A stretch of 64,000 bases of DNA from Ficedula albicollis. Taxonomy: Eukaryota > Chordata > Aves > Passeriformes > Muscicapidae. This document shows positions 51,766 to 64,000 of the stretch, one piece after another. The position numbers and the translations under genes were made by a program. The notes under the pieces were generated by a model that did not search any database, was not told where the DNA came from, and saw only the letters and a list, made by a program, of their open reading frames with translations. The first letter of the stretch is position 1. The number at the start of each line of letters is the position of its first letter. The stretch lies in assembly GCF_000247815.1 (NCBI RefSeq), contig NC_021685.1:13126915-13190914 (forward strand), in the 5' to 3' direction.

Positions 51766-53040
51766 CTCTGTGTCTGCTCTGTCCCAGCTCAGGGGAACAG
51801 CAGAATCACGCTGACACTTCAAACTTTCCATGTGGTTGAAATTTTATACATTGAGATCTTACAGAGGAGAATTACTGTTTTAGATATTTTTTTTTTTGCC
51901 TGTACCTGCGAGCAGGTTCAGATGAGCAGCTGAGAGCCATGATGATGTCGTGGCAGCTCCAGCTGCTGCTGCCTCTGCCCAGCATCACCCCACGTGCAGA
52001 GGCTTGACTGGTGCTGGGATTCAGCAGCCTGGAGAGGGAGGACTGCAGCCACTACTTCCTTGCTAAAATAAGGATCTTCCCCCCAAAATCTCCTTCTCTT
52101 CAAATGTTTTAAAATCAGTAGTAACTTCATTCCATGCTCTAAGGTGGGCTTCAGTTACTGGGGTCTCTATGATGCTGTCAGAACAATCCCTGAAATACAT
52201 TACGATGTGCTGGAAGAAAATCAGCTTCTATGTGAAATATGCATTAAAAAAAAAAGATTCAGAAAACTTTGGGGGGACTTCTAGATGAACTTTTGTTACG
52301 ATCACTTAAAAGACTTTGCACTCTTTCTGGCATCATGCTTGACACTGCTGAACACTTTCAGATTCTGCTGCCTTCAACAGAAGTTCATTATGCCTTTCCA
52401 AAACGTGTCAAAAGGTAACAGATAAAATTTAAGACAGCTTAAAAGGTCTCAAATCTTCTGAAACTCAGAAATATAACATTAGCAATGCAGACCAAATTTG
52501 ACTTTTGAGATACACTGAAGGATTCTGTAGAAGAATAATCTATTTACTCTTTTTTTACATTTAAACAGTTCACTTTACAAGATTAATATCTAATAGAGAA
52601 ATTAAGTAGTTGAATCTTTGGTTTTTTTTTTTTAAACAACAATCTGGGACAATGTGATGGTTGTGTATTTTTATAGCAGCAGTCAATGCCATTTGAGCAG
52701 TGACAGAATTGAAACTACCACCAATACAAATTAAATCATTAGCTGTTAGACATAGAAAAATTCAGAATTGTGAATTTCAGTCTCAAGAGACAAGCAGATA
52801 AAGAATTCATTCTCACACGTTTTATATAAATAATCACTTAAAATATGTACTTGCTAAGTACAAAATATGTGTTAGTGTAACAAACTATCTGGTTCATATA
52901 AATGTGATTCTTGCCTTCCTCACTGAAAAAGAAGCTATTAAAAATTATAAAACAAAGCAATGGCTTGAGGAATTGAATAGCTAAACAAGAAAAAGCAGTA
53001 TATTTACTGAAAAAAATTAGAATGGCTACAGCATCTTATA
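51766..53040. other. Intronic sequence, no gene recognised
   Basis: AT-rich intron with a moderately GC-rich patch at about 51900-52030. No exon, RNA gene or mobile element is recognised. Confidence 0.55.
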
Positions 53041-53482
53041 CCCATGAGTCACACAGAATTTTAATAATGAAAGTTTAAAAAGGTGAATAAGGACCTAAGC
53101 AAAGGACTCATCTGGAGAGCAGTCAGTGGATGAAGGTGCAGGGAGAGCACAGCCCCTCACTGCAGCTCAGAAACTCTGCAGTTCCTCCCTTCCCTGCTGT
53201 CATGTAACCCTTCAGTGGCTGCAGGAATTTCAGACCCCTGTGGGCTCACAGGCACATCCCTGAGCTTCTGCTCTCTTTTCCCCATTGGGTGCCAGCCCTT
53301 CCTCCTGCAGCTGGCTCCCAGTCTGGCCTTGGAGGGTGGCAGGGGACCAAAGGGATCCCCCTTTCCTGACCATGGCCCCTCCAGGTGACAGCTGTGACAC
53401 CTGGGCTACCCTGGATCATAAAACTTTGCTTGGGGCTGGAGGATGCAAAGAGGTCTTGGCTGGGGGCAAGACTTGCAAACCC
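53041..53482. repeat. Copy 1 of a 442-bp tandem duplication
   Basis: Starts cccatgagtcacacagaat and ends gacttgcaaaccccc. It matches copy 2 (53483-53924) with one clear substitution near the left end (aataatgaaag versus aataataaaag). The repeated segment is more GC-rich than surrounding intron. Reading frames in both copies are identical and not protein-like. Confidence 0.95.
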
Positions 53483-53924
53483 CCCATGAGTCACACAGAA
53501 TTTTAATAATAAAAGTTTAAAAAGGTGAATAAGGACCTAAGCAAAGGACTCATCTGGAGAGCAGTCAGTGGATGAAGGTGCAGGGAGAGCACAGCCCCTC
53601 ACTGCAGCTCAGAAACTCTGCAGTTCCTCCCTTCCCTGCTGTCATGTAACCCTTCAGTGGCTGCAGGAATTTCAGACCCCTGTGGGCTCACAGGCACATC
53701 CCTGAGCTTCTGCTCTCTTTTCCCCATTGGGTGCCAGCCCTTCCTCCTGCAGCTGGCTCCCAGTCTGGCCTTGGAGGGTGGCAGGGGACCAAAGGGATCC
53801 CCCTTTCCTGACCATGGCCCCTCCAGGTGACAGCTGTGACACCTGGGCTACCCTGGATCATAAAACTTTGCTTGGGGCTGGAGGATGCAAAGAGGTCTTG
53901 GCTGGGGGCAAGACTTGCAAACCC
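53483..53924. repeat. Copy 2 of a 442-bp tandem duplication
   Basis: The second head-to-tail copy of 53041-53482 with no spacer. The sequence departs at agtggagaaggtg. The shared ccc at the junction is a possible microhomology. Confidence 0.95.
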
Positions 53925-56900
53925 CAGTGGAGAAGGTGAAAAGGACAAAACAAAAGTGGAGAGTTGTAAAATCAGTCAAAATCCATGATTTTCTGCTGTA
54001 GCAGACCCCAGACATTCTAAAAGCATAGTCCTACAACACAACCTGTTCCTAAATCAATGTAATAAAAACTCCAGACAAGACTTGGTATTTCATTTGCTGC
54101 AGCTCCACCAATTACACTCAATAAAAAGAACTGAAATGAAGAGGAAAATCAGGCCTGCCCACATAGTGGAGTAGGAGACAGAGAAAAATAGCAGAAATTA
54201 ATATAGAGCACTCTCACTATAGGGAAAAAAAATCATGCTACACTTGGTCAGAAATTTTTTCTTAACAAATTCATGCTTTACATAGCTGGAAAAAATTTAA
54301 GGGCATGAGCAGATACCAAGATTTATGGAGGTCCCTGGGAGCTCTGGGGTCTCCAAAAGACCAAGAGGTCACACTGAATTAATGCCAGGTCCAGCCACTG
54401 AGGAGAGGAGCAGGGAGAGCAGGAAACAGAAGCATCTGTAATCAATCACTATACGTGGGGACTCTTCTATTTTGGATCACAAATTCTCCTTCCTGATGTC
54501 AGGTGGCTAGTTGTGCAGCTCAAAGAACAAGACAACCAGCAAAATGCAAACTGGAACTATTAAAAGTAGCAACAGTTGAATAATGATGATTTGCTGGTTT
54601 TCTTTTTTAAACAGAAAATGTAATATCAGTTATGATCAATTTATAAGGGCGTCACAGCAAATAATTTAAAAAATGTTGAGTCCTTGACTAAAAGATATGC
54701 ACTTCAGCCCTTAAAAAAATACTTGTAGCACTTAGAATTCATGACAACTTTTTTTTTTTTTCTAAAATAATTTCCTTTAATTGTAAAGTTTAAGAGGAAT
54801 TTTCTCTCATATAATTTTTCATGCCAGTCAATCCACAAAATACCTCAGCTAGCATTAGGAAGAATTCTCCTGTTTACAGCATCACATTATAATATGCATA
54901 TTTTAGAGATTTTCATTACTTATAATAAAGTGTTTGCCCTTTGTGACTGTCAAAATTAAGACAATTACTGCAGCTACCAATTCAGCCTGTCCTGCTGTAT
55001 GGTTGTCTGATATATCTTAGAAAATGACCTTTTAAAAAAATTTTTTTAACCTGAACTGCACAGTGGAAGCAGTTAAAAAAATACAGCTTTGTATACACCT
55101 GGAAAAGGTATTCCCAAATTCCAAGTATAAAAAAAAAAATAAGAAGACTTGGATAGAAAAGTTGAAAGCTGAAGACCTGTTTAAAAATTAAAACCAGTGG
55201 TGATGCACAGAACACCCAACCAAACACCTGATCATCATTATTCTTAGGACATCTCACCCCCTTTTTAAGTAACAGCTTTGAGTCCAGTTTCTTTTTCAAA
55301 GCCAGAATTTCCTAAACCCTCCTTCCCCATTTAGGCTCTACTACCTAAGAAAAGCTCCAATATCCTTTTTCTCCCTTGAATGGCCATGCATATTTTGCCA
55401 GAAAGAGGAAAAGTGGAATGCATTTGTGCTGATGCTAAATGTTAATAGATTTGCCTAAGTGTCTGCTAATAGCACTGCTAGAATTAGCTAGACTAGTAGT
55501 GCATGCCTAATGTGTTGTTTTTGTTGTTGCTGCCTTAGCTGTTTTCCCTTTTTTTCACCTCAGATACAAACAAAAAGGCATTTTTAGTAAAATGTTTCTA
55601 TACATCTGCAGCCTGAACAGCAGCCGTGCCACCATTGTGTCGCTCTGACATAGCATCACTGGGATTATAAATCCCAACATTCTACTGTTCCTTTCAATTA
55701 AACATGAAAACTTTAATGTTTTTGTAAATTAAACATGAAGCCCTGGCTTTGACAGCCAAAATACGTCCTTCTATCACCTCTCCCAATTCCTCCAGGTCAC
55801 TTCTTTTCTTAGCTTCACACAGTCAGAGGCTGATGCTCTTTTTATTGGCATGTACTTTCAGAATGTTGTGGGAGAACAATGCCTTTGAAAACATTTTCTA
55901 CAGGCCAAAACATTTAATAAATATGCATTACATTCCCAGAGCTCTAATTTACTTAGAATCACAAAGCCATTTACACATGTAAAAGATTTTAAAAATAAAC
56001 AGTTCTAAGTGGCTTAATTGAACAATTGTATTTTTAAAACTGAATAATCTGTAAAAATCAGATAATACTCTTCTATGAAAAAAGTCTGATGTACCAACCT
56101 GTTTTTGCAGCCAGCGTACAAATGCACCATTTCATCCAAGTCTTCTACTGTTTCAAAATATCATTTATGTAAAAATATATTAGAACACACTCTCTTCCAT
56201 TTTTATAAAGGACTGCTAATTTCCAATTGTCAGTTGACTGAGCCACTTTGAAATATTTTATTTTTATACTTCCTACTGTTACTATAGCGCAGAACAGATA
56301 CCCATTCCTTTTATTTCTGTTCAAAGTATGTTAAAAGGCTGCATTCTGAATTTAGGCTGCAGACAGAACATTTACTACTCATTCAAAACACACACTGGAG
56401 AGCAAAAAAGCCAATAGTTCCTCCAGGTCCCTGAAACTTTCAGATCTTTAATTAGAAATTCTGGTCCAGAGTCTAACTATGATAATATTAAGGAAAAAAC
56501 TCAAACCCAAACCTTCAAGTGTTTTAATCTGTGCCAATGGAAACACATGACTGTAAATGAAAAACAGGAATCAAGTCTGTGATTATATTACCTTTCAGAA
56601 AATTTGTTAGCATGTTATTAGCAAAATGTTTATTTGTTAATTATAGTTTTAATTAAGATACAACAATAAATTATCTTTGCCACATTTCTGCAGATATTTA
56701 CCACCCCTGAGACTTACATATCTCATTCTGTGTCTGTAAAGCTGACTGAAGTAAATTAAAGTTATACCATGTGGGGGCTTTGCTCACACAAAATCCTCTG
56801 AAACTTGGAAGGAAGAACGTGGTGCTCCTCCAGATGCCTCTGCAAACCACCACTGAATAAATGTAACCACTCCCATTCTTGTAAAGAACGTCTCAAACCT

Positions 56901-57574
56901 GATTTTCAAGAGGGAAATTGCTGATTTTTCATTATTTTTATTATTGTTAAACTAATTACCAAACTGTTTGCATAATCTAGAGCCTTGCTAATGCTGGTCA
57001 AAATTAAAGAGACATGGCATGACTGGGAAGGAAAAATCTGTACACACCAAATCCATTTGCTATTTTTCTTTGGTGTCACCTGTTTTCCTCATCTCAGAAA
57101 CCTGAAATTCTCCTTAACAGTGAGTTTCTGTCAGAGGACATTATGTTCAGCTTTTCTGCAAAATACAGCATTTTCTGCCATGCCAGTAAGGCATGCTAAA
57201 AAGTTGAAATGTGGGAAGATGCTTCCAAAATGATCTGCAATGAACATGGCTTGTCTGGGAGCCGTAAGTTCATGGCACAACTTCTGATTTAAGTTTGCTG
57301 GCACTGCCTTTGTGACCTCTCACAGATAAACCCTAACACAAGGACATCCATAATGCATGGACAGCTCTCCACATCCCAGCTCTCCACCCCTTTCTTTTCC
57401 ATGAGTCAGAAAGCTCAAGGTAACACAAACTAAAACAGGAGTATCTGAAAGGCAATTATTGGTTGGTTGATGAAAGCTGCAAGTCAATCCAATGTCAAAT
57501 ACACCAAAGCTGTTTCCTGTGGGTCAAGGACACGAGACAGCAGCACTCACAGAACCGTATTACAGCAGCTGCTT

Positions 57575-57590
57575 TGTGTGTGTGTGTGTG
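57575..57590. repeat. (TG)n microsatellite
   Basis: Eight TG units. An (AC)n tract about 180 bp further on (57767-57779) is complementary, so the two could pair, though simple repeats of this kind are common. Confidence 0.9.
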
Positions 57591-60097
57591 GTGGGCTCCA
57601 TATTATTTGCAGTTTTCTCATTGCCCAACAATTATCTGGGGTTTTATGGTCAAAGCATAACAAGGCCAACATATATCTGCCAGAAAACCTGCAAACAGAA
57701 ACACGTTCTATAAACAAACCAACAATTACTCAGTTTCACACCAGTGATGAGGTCGCTGCTCTGCTGACACACACACACAACTCCTTCCTGCTGTGCACCA
57801 GGAGCCTGAAAAAACCCACTAAGGGATAGATGTATGCAAAATGAAAAATAAGCTATTTAGACTGGATTTAATTAGTATTTCCACACAATTATTAACAAAT
57901 TAATGCTAGATAAAAGTATTGATTTTGTCCTTCAGTTGCAGCTCTTGCAAAAGCAAAGGAATAAACAAATTGTACAGTATTACTCAAAAGCATAAACTTC
58001 ATCCAACTGATGAGGTTTCAAAGCTTTCCAACCAACTCTACCCAGGAATGGAAATTGGTTTTTTTTCTCATTTAAAAATGAAAACTGTTTTTCCTCTCCT
58101 CAGCTGAAGATTTGCAGTAGAATGGTACTTTAGTTTAAAAGGTACTGAGGCAGCTTCTGCCTTTAAAAGTCTTTTGAGTGCTGCAATTTCTGTATCCCTC
58201 TAGTATGTATACTTTACTACCTTAGTTTAGTATAAACAAGAAAAAAGCCTAGGTCAAGGATGCAAAACCACCCCATGGCAGCACAAAGAGATCTGACCAC
58301 TTCTATCCTTTTAGTGCTGTGTTGCTTACAAACTTCATCATTTATCCTAATAACATTTTGACACTAATATCACACTATTCCATAATGACAACTTTTACTT
58401 CATAAATATATACACACACATATATGTGCTTGGACAAAAAAAAAAAATCTTAACAATATCCTGGAATAAATGTGACTTCCTACAACAATAGAAAGCAAAT
58501 AACTTATCTTGTTACACCAATTTTTCAAAGGATGCACATAATATGATTATTTCTTCAGCCATGTTAGTTCATTTCATCACATAGTTGAGCAAAACCTCAA
58601 ATTTAGAATGTCTTACACTCAAAAATGGCCAGACTTACTATTAAACACATTTAAAGCTGTAAACCAGGGAAAGACATGGGCCCAAGTGCACAAAGCTTAC
58701 ACTGAGAAGGCAACATGGAGCACCAGGTATTTCACTGGATCTGCTCTGAAGTTCTTCTGCCTTGTTGTGACTCCTTCTTATTTTTCCCAAATTAGGGAGT
58801 AACACAAGAGGTGAGACTGCTTGATTTTAATCTTGGGTCTATTACACAGTTAGCATGGCAGGGATTTGTTAGAAGCATAATAAAAAGTATGTAAATTGAT
58901 AGTGGGAAGGCTCCCCCAGGAGGAAATTTTCTTTGTAAACACTAAATCTAATACTTTCATTAGGAGAAGTATAAATGAAAAAATGTTAGTAGTGTAACAA
59001 CTAGACAAAAATACATGAAAAATCGATATTATTTTATTTCACCCTGTGTATTATAGAAGCAAACAGCTTTGGATTTTGATTAGATTATTTTAATCATCAA
59101 AGTTCAACCTTTGACAATGAGCTGTTTGAGAAGCTCTGCTTGGTCAATTGAAGCCTGTACTACATAGAGACATTTCTTGTAGAAAGACAGGAAGGAAGGA
59201 GAAAGCAGAGCTACCCATTTCTCCAAAGATCCTGGCATAATATCCTAAAAAATCCACAGGGTGTACTTTTCTCTAGAAGACTTTATACTGCAATGTGATC
59301 ATGAAAAATATGCACGTATTTTACCCTGCTCACCTCCACAGAGGTGCTCACAGTCACAGCCAATTTCTGTGGTGGTGCTGTCAGCACAGCTGTGTGGAAG
59401 CATAAAAGATTTGCTGCACTTAGAAGGTATCACCTTGAGTTCCTCAGTTCCAATTCCTGTAGCTCAGGGTGATAGAAAAGTGGACTACAGCTGACCATCA
59501 CAAACCATCCAGCCCATCCCCTCCCTGCCCAACATCTGCTGGTAACCCTTTCTTTGCCTTCCCAATCCCCATCAATCAATGATTCTCCAAACTAAGATGC
59601 TTAAACTTGTGTGAGGCTGTTAAAGTATTCTGGGAACAGATAAAACCATTGTGAAATAAAAGACAGCTTGAGCAAGGCACAGTCAAAATTATGCAAAGCT
59701 TCCCCATTCTGAAGCAGTGCAAACACAACCCAAAGCTAAACCAAAAGCTTCAGAGGATTCCAAGCAGCAGTAATTTGGGGCATCTCCAGTGCCCAGGTTT
59801 TGTATCATCTGGAACTTTACCTACAGATCATGTTATAACCCATCATTACAGTGCTTTTCACCTGCACAAGTCTCTGATCTTCCCTGACACTTGGCAGTCA
59901 GTCCTCCTCCTGCTCAGATGGCAGAAGTGCAGCCCTCGTCCTGAGTGCTTAGGACTTGACAAGGAATTTCAAGTCACAGAGATACAATCGCCCAAACTGG
60001 ACCCAGTTATGGGCTTTGCCTTACAGTGCTTTACACAGGTGCTCCCCCTTTCACATGATACCTGTTACCCTGTTTATCCCCTTATTCAGTTACTAAA

Positions 60098-60250
60098 TTC
60101 TAGTCAGGCCTCACTCTCTGTCTACTCGCACGCTACTCGTTTTCTGCCCAAAACTTGTATTTAACCAACCCATAAGTTCTAGTCAGGCCTCACTCTCTGT
60201 CTACTAGCACGCTACTCATTTTCTGCCCAAAACTTGTATTTAACCAACCC
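60098..60250. repeat. Two-copy tandem duplication, 79-bp period
   Basis: Copy 1 starts ttctagtcaggcctcactc at 60098 and copy 2 at 60177; both end tatttaaccaaccc. Differences are ctcgcacg/ctagcacg and actcgtt/actcatt. Both changes remove a CpG, as expected for deamination after duplication, or they reflect allelic difference. Confidence 0.93.
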
Positions 60251-60589
60251 TGCCATTCGCTGACATTGCAGAAGATTTGCACATAAATATAACATTTCTC
60301 CACCTCCCTCAAGGTGATACCATGATAAAGAGTAGAACCTGGCTGTTAGAGCCCCATCATGACCTGAAACTCAGAAAAAACAGGTTCTGTATCTGTTTAC
60401 AGAGAGGCTGATAAACATTCTAAATATTCTGGCTGGAGGCCTCTGAGACGACACAGAAATACTGTCACACCTCTTCTCAATCTCATTACTGGTGTGTATG
60501 TACCTTTGTAATTCTGGCTTCATTTGTTGTGCTTACCCGTGCCATTTCCTGTCTTCGGGTTGTCAGCTTATGTTTCATTCTTTTAATAG

Positions 60590-60880
60590 AAAATAGTTTA
60601 TGAGTGAACGCCTGGAGGAATGAATCCTGAATGATGTGTGCTTTTGCACTTGTCAATCTTCTCAGTCTTTAGCTTAAGATCTTTTGATAATCTTTATATT
60701 TGAAATGCCGGCAGGCTGTAGTTTAGCACCATTTTAGTTTAGATGAACAATAGCCTTTAGAAAAGAGTGACAGAGAGGATTACTGGTTCCTGAGAGCTGC
60801 TGTCTGCCGGAGATCTGACCTGCATCCTACATGCACCGCTCACAGATGGAGAGGAACTTGCAAACGTGGCACTTGGATAA
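60590..60880. promoter_or_regulatory. Candidate conserved non-coding element
   Basis: Unique-looking stretch of balanced composition with retained CpGs (tgccggcaggctg, tgccggagatctgacc, tgcaccgctcacag) and ordered blocks such as gatgaacaatagcc (SOX-like ACAAT core) and gaatgatgtgtgcttttgc. It resembles intronic enhancers of neural genes in texture. Not verified by alignment. Confidence 0.25.
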
Positions 60881-62754
60881 TGCAGAAATTCCCAGCTTTC
60901 TCAAATCTGCATTTGATTTTGCTTCCAGGGATTTATTCTCTTTTTTTGCATCTTTCTCAGTTTATGTCTCAGAATGTTTACTACCTCCATAATGCAACCT
61001 CCCTCTACCAACCCAAAATTTAATCTCAAAATTCTGCTTACATATTTGGTGTCATATGTACTACAAGCTTGCAGCTCAAGTACAAGTTTCTTGCTTTAAT
61101 CATAATTTTTTACTTCTCAGCAGGAGCAGCACTGCCTCCCCTAAACAGGTCACAGCTCAGTGTACACCTTGATAATAATATCATAGTCAGTGTGAATGTG
61201 TGTGACTAAGATATATTAACCTATGCTAGTACCCTGCAGCCCCAGCAAGGCACAGAACAATTACTGTTATGTTGGATACAGTCCCATGTTTTAAATATGG
61301 AGATTAATTTAATTTCTGAATTAACTGTTAATTATATGAAAGCTTACTGTTCTAGGCTTTAAATGAATCACTAGGATTTTCTTTTAGAACTAATAAAATC
61401 TTTGGAACTTATAAGCAATAGCAAATGCCAAGCTAAATTCACCTGCTTCTCTCTGAAAACATAAACCATTATGATAACCTTGAATCAATCCAACCCAAGA
61501 AATATAATATTAAAGTGTCAGAAGTACTGTAATATTCATAAGAATGTTTCAAACGAGGAACATGTTCTCCGTGTTCTTTGTCAATATTACAAGTGCAGTT
61601 TATATTTTAAAAAGATGGCATTTTTCTGCTTCATAGAAAGCAACTCACATTCTGGCAGAAAAGTGAATAGCTGTTTCTTCCAACAGGTCTTAATCATTTG
61701 CCACAATGGCTGTGGGGTTTTTAAAATAATCCTGTTCTTTAATTTGTCTTTTTACAACTGTTTACAAAACACAGCCATCAAAACCAAAGAGACGAAGAAT
61801 CAAATAAATCAACTCATTGAAACCTTCTGCTATGAAAGTGAAAGTCAATTACAGATGTTCCTAGGTAGCCTGGGAACCTCTTCCTTGTTGTTCCTGTGTC
61901 TGATGTAGCTCACAAACCCACCAGGGCAGGGATCAGCCACTGAAAAGCTCTTAGTACTGTGTACAGGATGAATAAAAAATACAACAACTCTCAAGGTCAG
62001 GAGGTGAAACCAAGGTACAGCTGAGGAACATTCACAGGAGCTTGTATCTTAGTTACCTTCATGAAGCAGAGATGATGAAAAAGCAGCAAGACAAGATGGA
62101 AGCTGTGCGAGCATCACACCTTTCAGGAGCAGTGGTTTAAAAACAAATAATAAATCAATTTTTACACTGATTCCTATCAGTTAGCCCTTGAATGAGAAGT
62201 TGTAATTGTTCCATGAGATACTTCACAAATACATCTTATTCCCCTCTTCCCTTCAAGCATGTGTCCTCTCAGTGCATTTCTCCCCATGAAGTAAGCAGCA
62301 ATGCTGCCCTTCACGACAGCCACCAGCACTGCACTGGATCAGCAGGCAAAGCACTACACTGTTCACACATCACCAGTTCAGGGAGGCTGAAGATGCTCTT
62401 CTGGACCTCTTCTGCATGTGCCATCACACATGCATGGTGACACGCACTTCAGGAAGTGGGAATTTGACATTTGGGAGTCCAGTTTTGTGAAGATACAAGA
62501 AAAATAAGAAGCAGCAAGGAAATAGCTGATTTCATGAACTGACCTTCAGTATTCAAACTAAGCCAAAGTTTTAAATAGAGAGTGACTAAGTGTTACAATA
62601 AATATTAATGATTACCATTACTTTGAAAGTCTCCTATTTTGCACTTGTAGAGCTGATGAAATAATGCTTATCATGCAGTTGAAAGCTCACTGTTCTCCTG
62701 CCTGAGAACACAGGTGGCAGGGCAGCACCTGACAGAACCAGGATAAGCTGAGTT

Positions 62755-62810
62755 CAAGGGACCCATCAGGGCCACTGAGCCCAGCTCCCGCTCCCCATGC
62801 CCCCGGCTGT
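62755..62810 (-). mobile_element. Possible short CR1-like trace
   Basis: The plus-strand text caagggacccatcagggcc followed by actgagcccagctccc resembles the reverse complement of the CR1 3' block reading 'gaagggaccc...atcatcgagtccaactcc'. The match is short and could be coincidental. Confidence 0.25.
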
Positions 62811-62977
62811 GCTGCAGCACTCCACATGCATCACAGCATCAGCCATCCTCACACGTGGGCAGAAAATGTCTCCAGGCTCCCAGACAAGCCTCTTAATCTT
62901 TGGACATCATAACCTCTTCATTGTACTCTATTAGACAGAAATCTAATAAGAAAACAAAGGATTTAAATAGAAAATAA

Positions 62978-63922
62978 ACGACCACTCTCAGGCTCATTCA
63001 TCTTTGTTACTTTCAAAGCTTTACTTTTCATGGGCGGAAAAAAAAGGGACTTATAAACTTATAATATTGCATAAATAACCCCAGAAAAAAACAAAACAAA
63101 ACGTCAAGGCCAAGAAACAGAGTTCTTGGTAATTCAGGATAAGTTTTTTTAAAATAATAAATTAATAAGCAAGTGTAGCTTTCAGTCATAGTCAGCAAGT
63201 ATGTAAGCACTTATTAAATTTTTGTAATATATTTAAATAATTCAGTGAATGAGGGCAATAGCAGCACTAATCAAAATATAAAAACTATAGGTGATCACAA
63301 AAATATTTTGTATAAGCACTGAGATGAAAACTTCTCTTTAGAATGATGTTTTATTGAGGATGGAGAGTAGCAGCTTCATAAAAAAGCTGGAAATTCATAC
63401 TATGAGTATTAAAAGAAGTTTACAAAATTAGTTTTATCATTTCAATTTCCTTTTTGACTTACAGAGTTTGTCATTAAATAATTTCTTTCTCTTTTAAGTC
63501 ATCAGAGAGTCAAGGCCTACCATACAATGGTGATAACAACTAAGATAAAATTTACAGCAACAACCCACTGAAATCTCTTACCTTGTTTCACGTACTAAAT
63601 AGAATACACCGGACAGAATAATTTCTGCTAGGCTCCTTTCTATCATTTCTGATATCACTTCAACAACCTCTGTTTTTTCCTGTTCCTTTTCTAGGCACAG
63701 TCCATTTCAACAAGGCATCAGTTCTAATTCACTAGAACAAGATCAAAAGCCAAGAACATCAAGGAAATCAGAATCATTTCATGTTGAGCCTGAGACTAAG
63801 CAATTTCAAATGAAAACATTCATGCTAAAGGAATATCCATACATTAAAATAAAAGAAAAACAAACAAAAAAACTTTTGGGTTTTTTTTGTTTGTGGGGGT
63901 TTTTTAATTTTTAATTTTTTTT
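62978..63922. repeat. Copy 1 of a tandem duplication of about 945 bp
   Basis: The segment beginning acgaccactctcaggctc at 62978 recurs at 63923 and stays aligned for the remaining 78 bases of the window with two differences (gttactttc/gttaccttc and gggcggaa/gggcagaa). The implied unit is 945 bp. Only the first 78 bp of copy 2 are visible, so a dispersed short repeat cannot be excluded. Confidence 0.75.
63860..63894. other. A/T-rich inverted repeat beside the duplication junction
   Basis: acaaacaaaaaaac (63860-63873) and gttttttttgtttgt (63880-63894) are complementary apart from one extra T, with a 6-base spacer. The hairpin lies about 30 bp before the second copy of the 945-bp duplication and is followed by a GGGGG and long T runs. 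Confidence 0.7.
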
Positions 63923-64000
63923 ACGACCACTCTCAGGCTCATTCATCTTTGTTACCTTCAAAGCTTTACTTTTCATGGGCAGAAAAAAAAGGGACTTATA
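63923..64000. repeat. Start of copy 2 of the 945-bp duplication, truncated by window end
   Basis: Matches 62978-63055 at 76 of 78 positions. The copy continues beyond the window. Confidence 0.85.

Larger units (their letters stand above)
53925..62977. other. Intronic sequence, no gene recognised
   Basis: About 9 kb of AT-rich intron. It holds a (TG)8 tract at 57575-57590 and an (AC)n tract at 57767-57779, a 79-bp two-copy duplication at 60098-60250, a candidate conserved element at 60590-60880 and a weak CR1-like trace at 62755-62810. A 157-codon plus-strand frame at 59691-60164 runs into the 79-bp duplication and has no recognisable domain. Confidence 0.55.

Noticed and set aside
59691..60164. 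157-codon plus-strand open frame
   Set aside because: Runs into the 79-bp tandem duplication and shows no domain; most likely chance.

Overview
The window looks like nuclear DNA of a sauropsid, most likely a bird and plausibly a passerine. It is AT-rich and mostly non-coding. It carries few interspersed repeats: one decayed CR1-type LINE piece and one solo LTR. The only protein-coding sequence I can support is a single vertebrate teneurin exon. There are no operons, no RNA genes I can recognise, and no CRISPR array.

The anchor is a 210-bp minus-strand exon at 31112-31321. It encodes 70 residues of the cytoplasmic N-terminal domain of teneurin-2 (TENM2), a synaptic adhesion receptor. It has a consensus donor, acceptor, pyrimidine tract and plausible branch point. 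Everything else lies in the two flanking introns: 31321 upward is the 5'-side intron (at least 32.7 kb here) and 31111 downward is the 3'-side intron (at least 31.1 kb here). I looked for the neighbouring TENM2 cytoplasmic exons and did not find them.

Layout of the 3'-side intron: several short two-copy tandem duplications (about 1.0-1.65 kb), an AT microsatellite (2.86 kb), an isolated CpG cluster (4.08 kb), a long TAAATA hexamer array (14.68-14.97 kb), a 293-bp N gap flanked by identical 104-bp sequence (15.05-15.34 kb), a solo LTR of about 589 bp with a near-matching 6-bp target-site duplication (21.77-22.35 kb), two poly-A tracts (26.3 and 26.7 kb), a nested inverted repeat (28.0 kb) and a CR1-like fragment (29.9-30.3 kb).

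Layout of the 5'-side intron: a G-quadruplex motif (32.4 kb), a 54-bp two-copy repeat (38.9 kb), a nearly identical 671-bp tandem duplication (42.5-43.9 kb), a 42-bp minisatellite interrupted by an implausible 1,392-bp pure-G run (50.2-51.8 kb), a nearly identical 442-bp tandem duplication (53.0-53.9 kb), a 79-bp duplication (60.1 kb), and a tandem duplication of about 945 bp whose second copy runs off the window end.

The strongest second-look items are assembly integrity (gap-flanking duplicate, poly-G run, near-identical tandem copies) and a few possible regulatory or structural elements. I found no evidence of a new biological system. All open reading frames other than the TENM2 exon look like chance or low-complexity frames.
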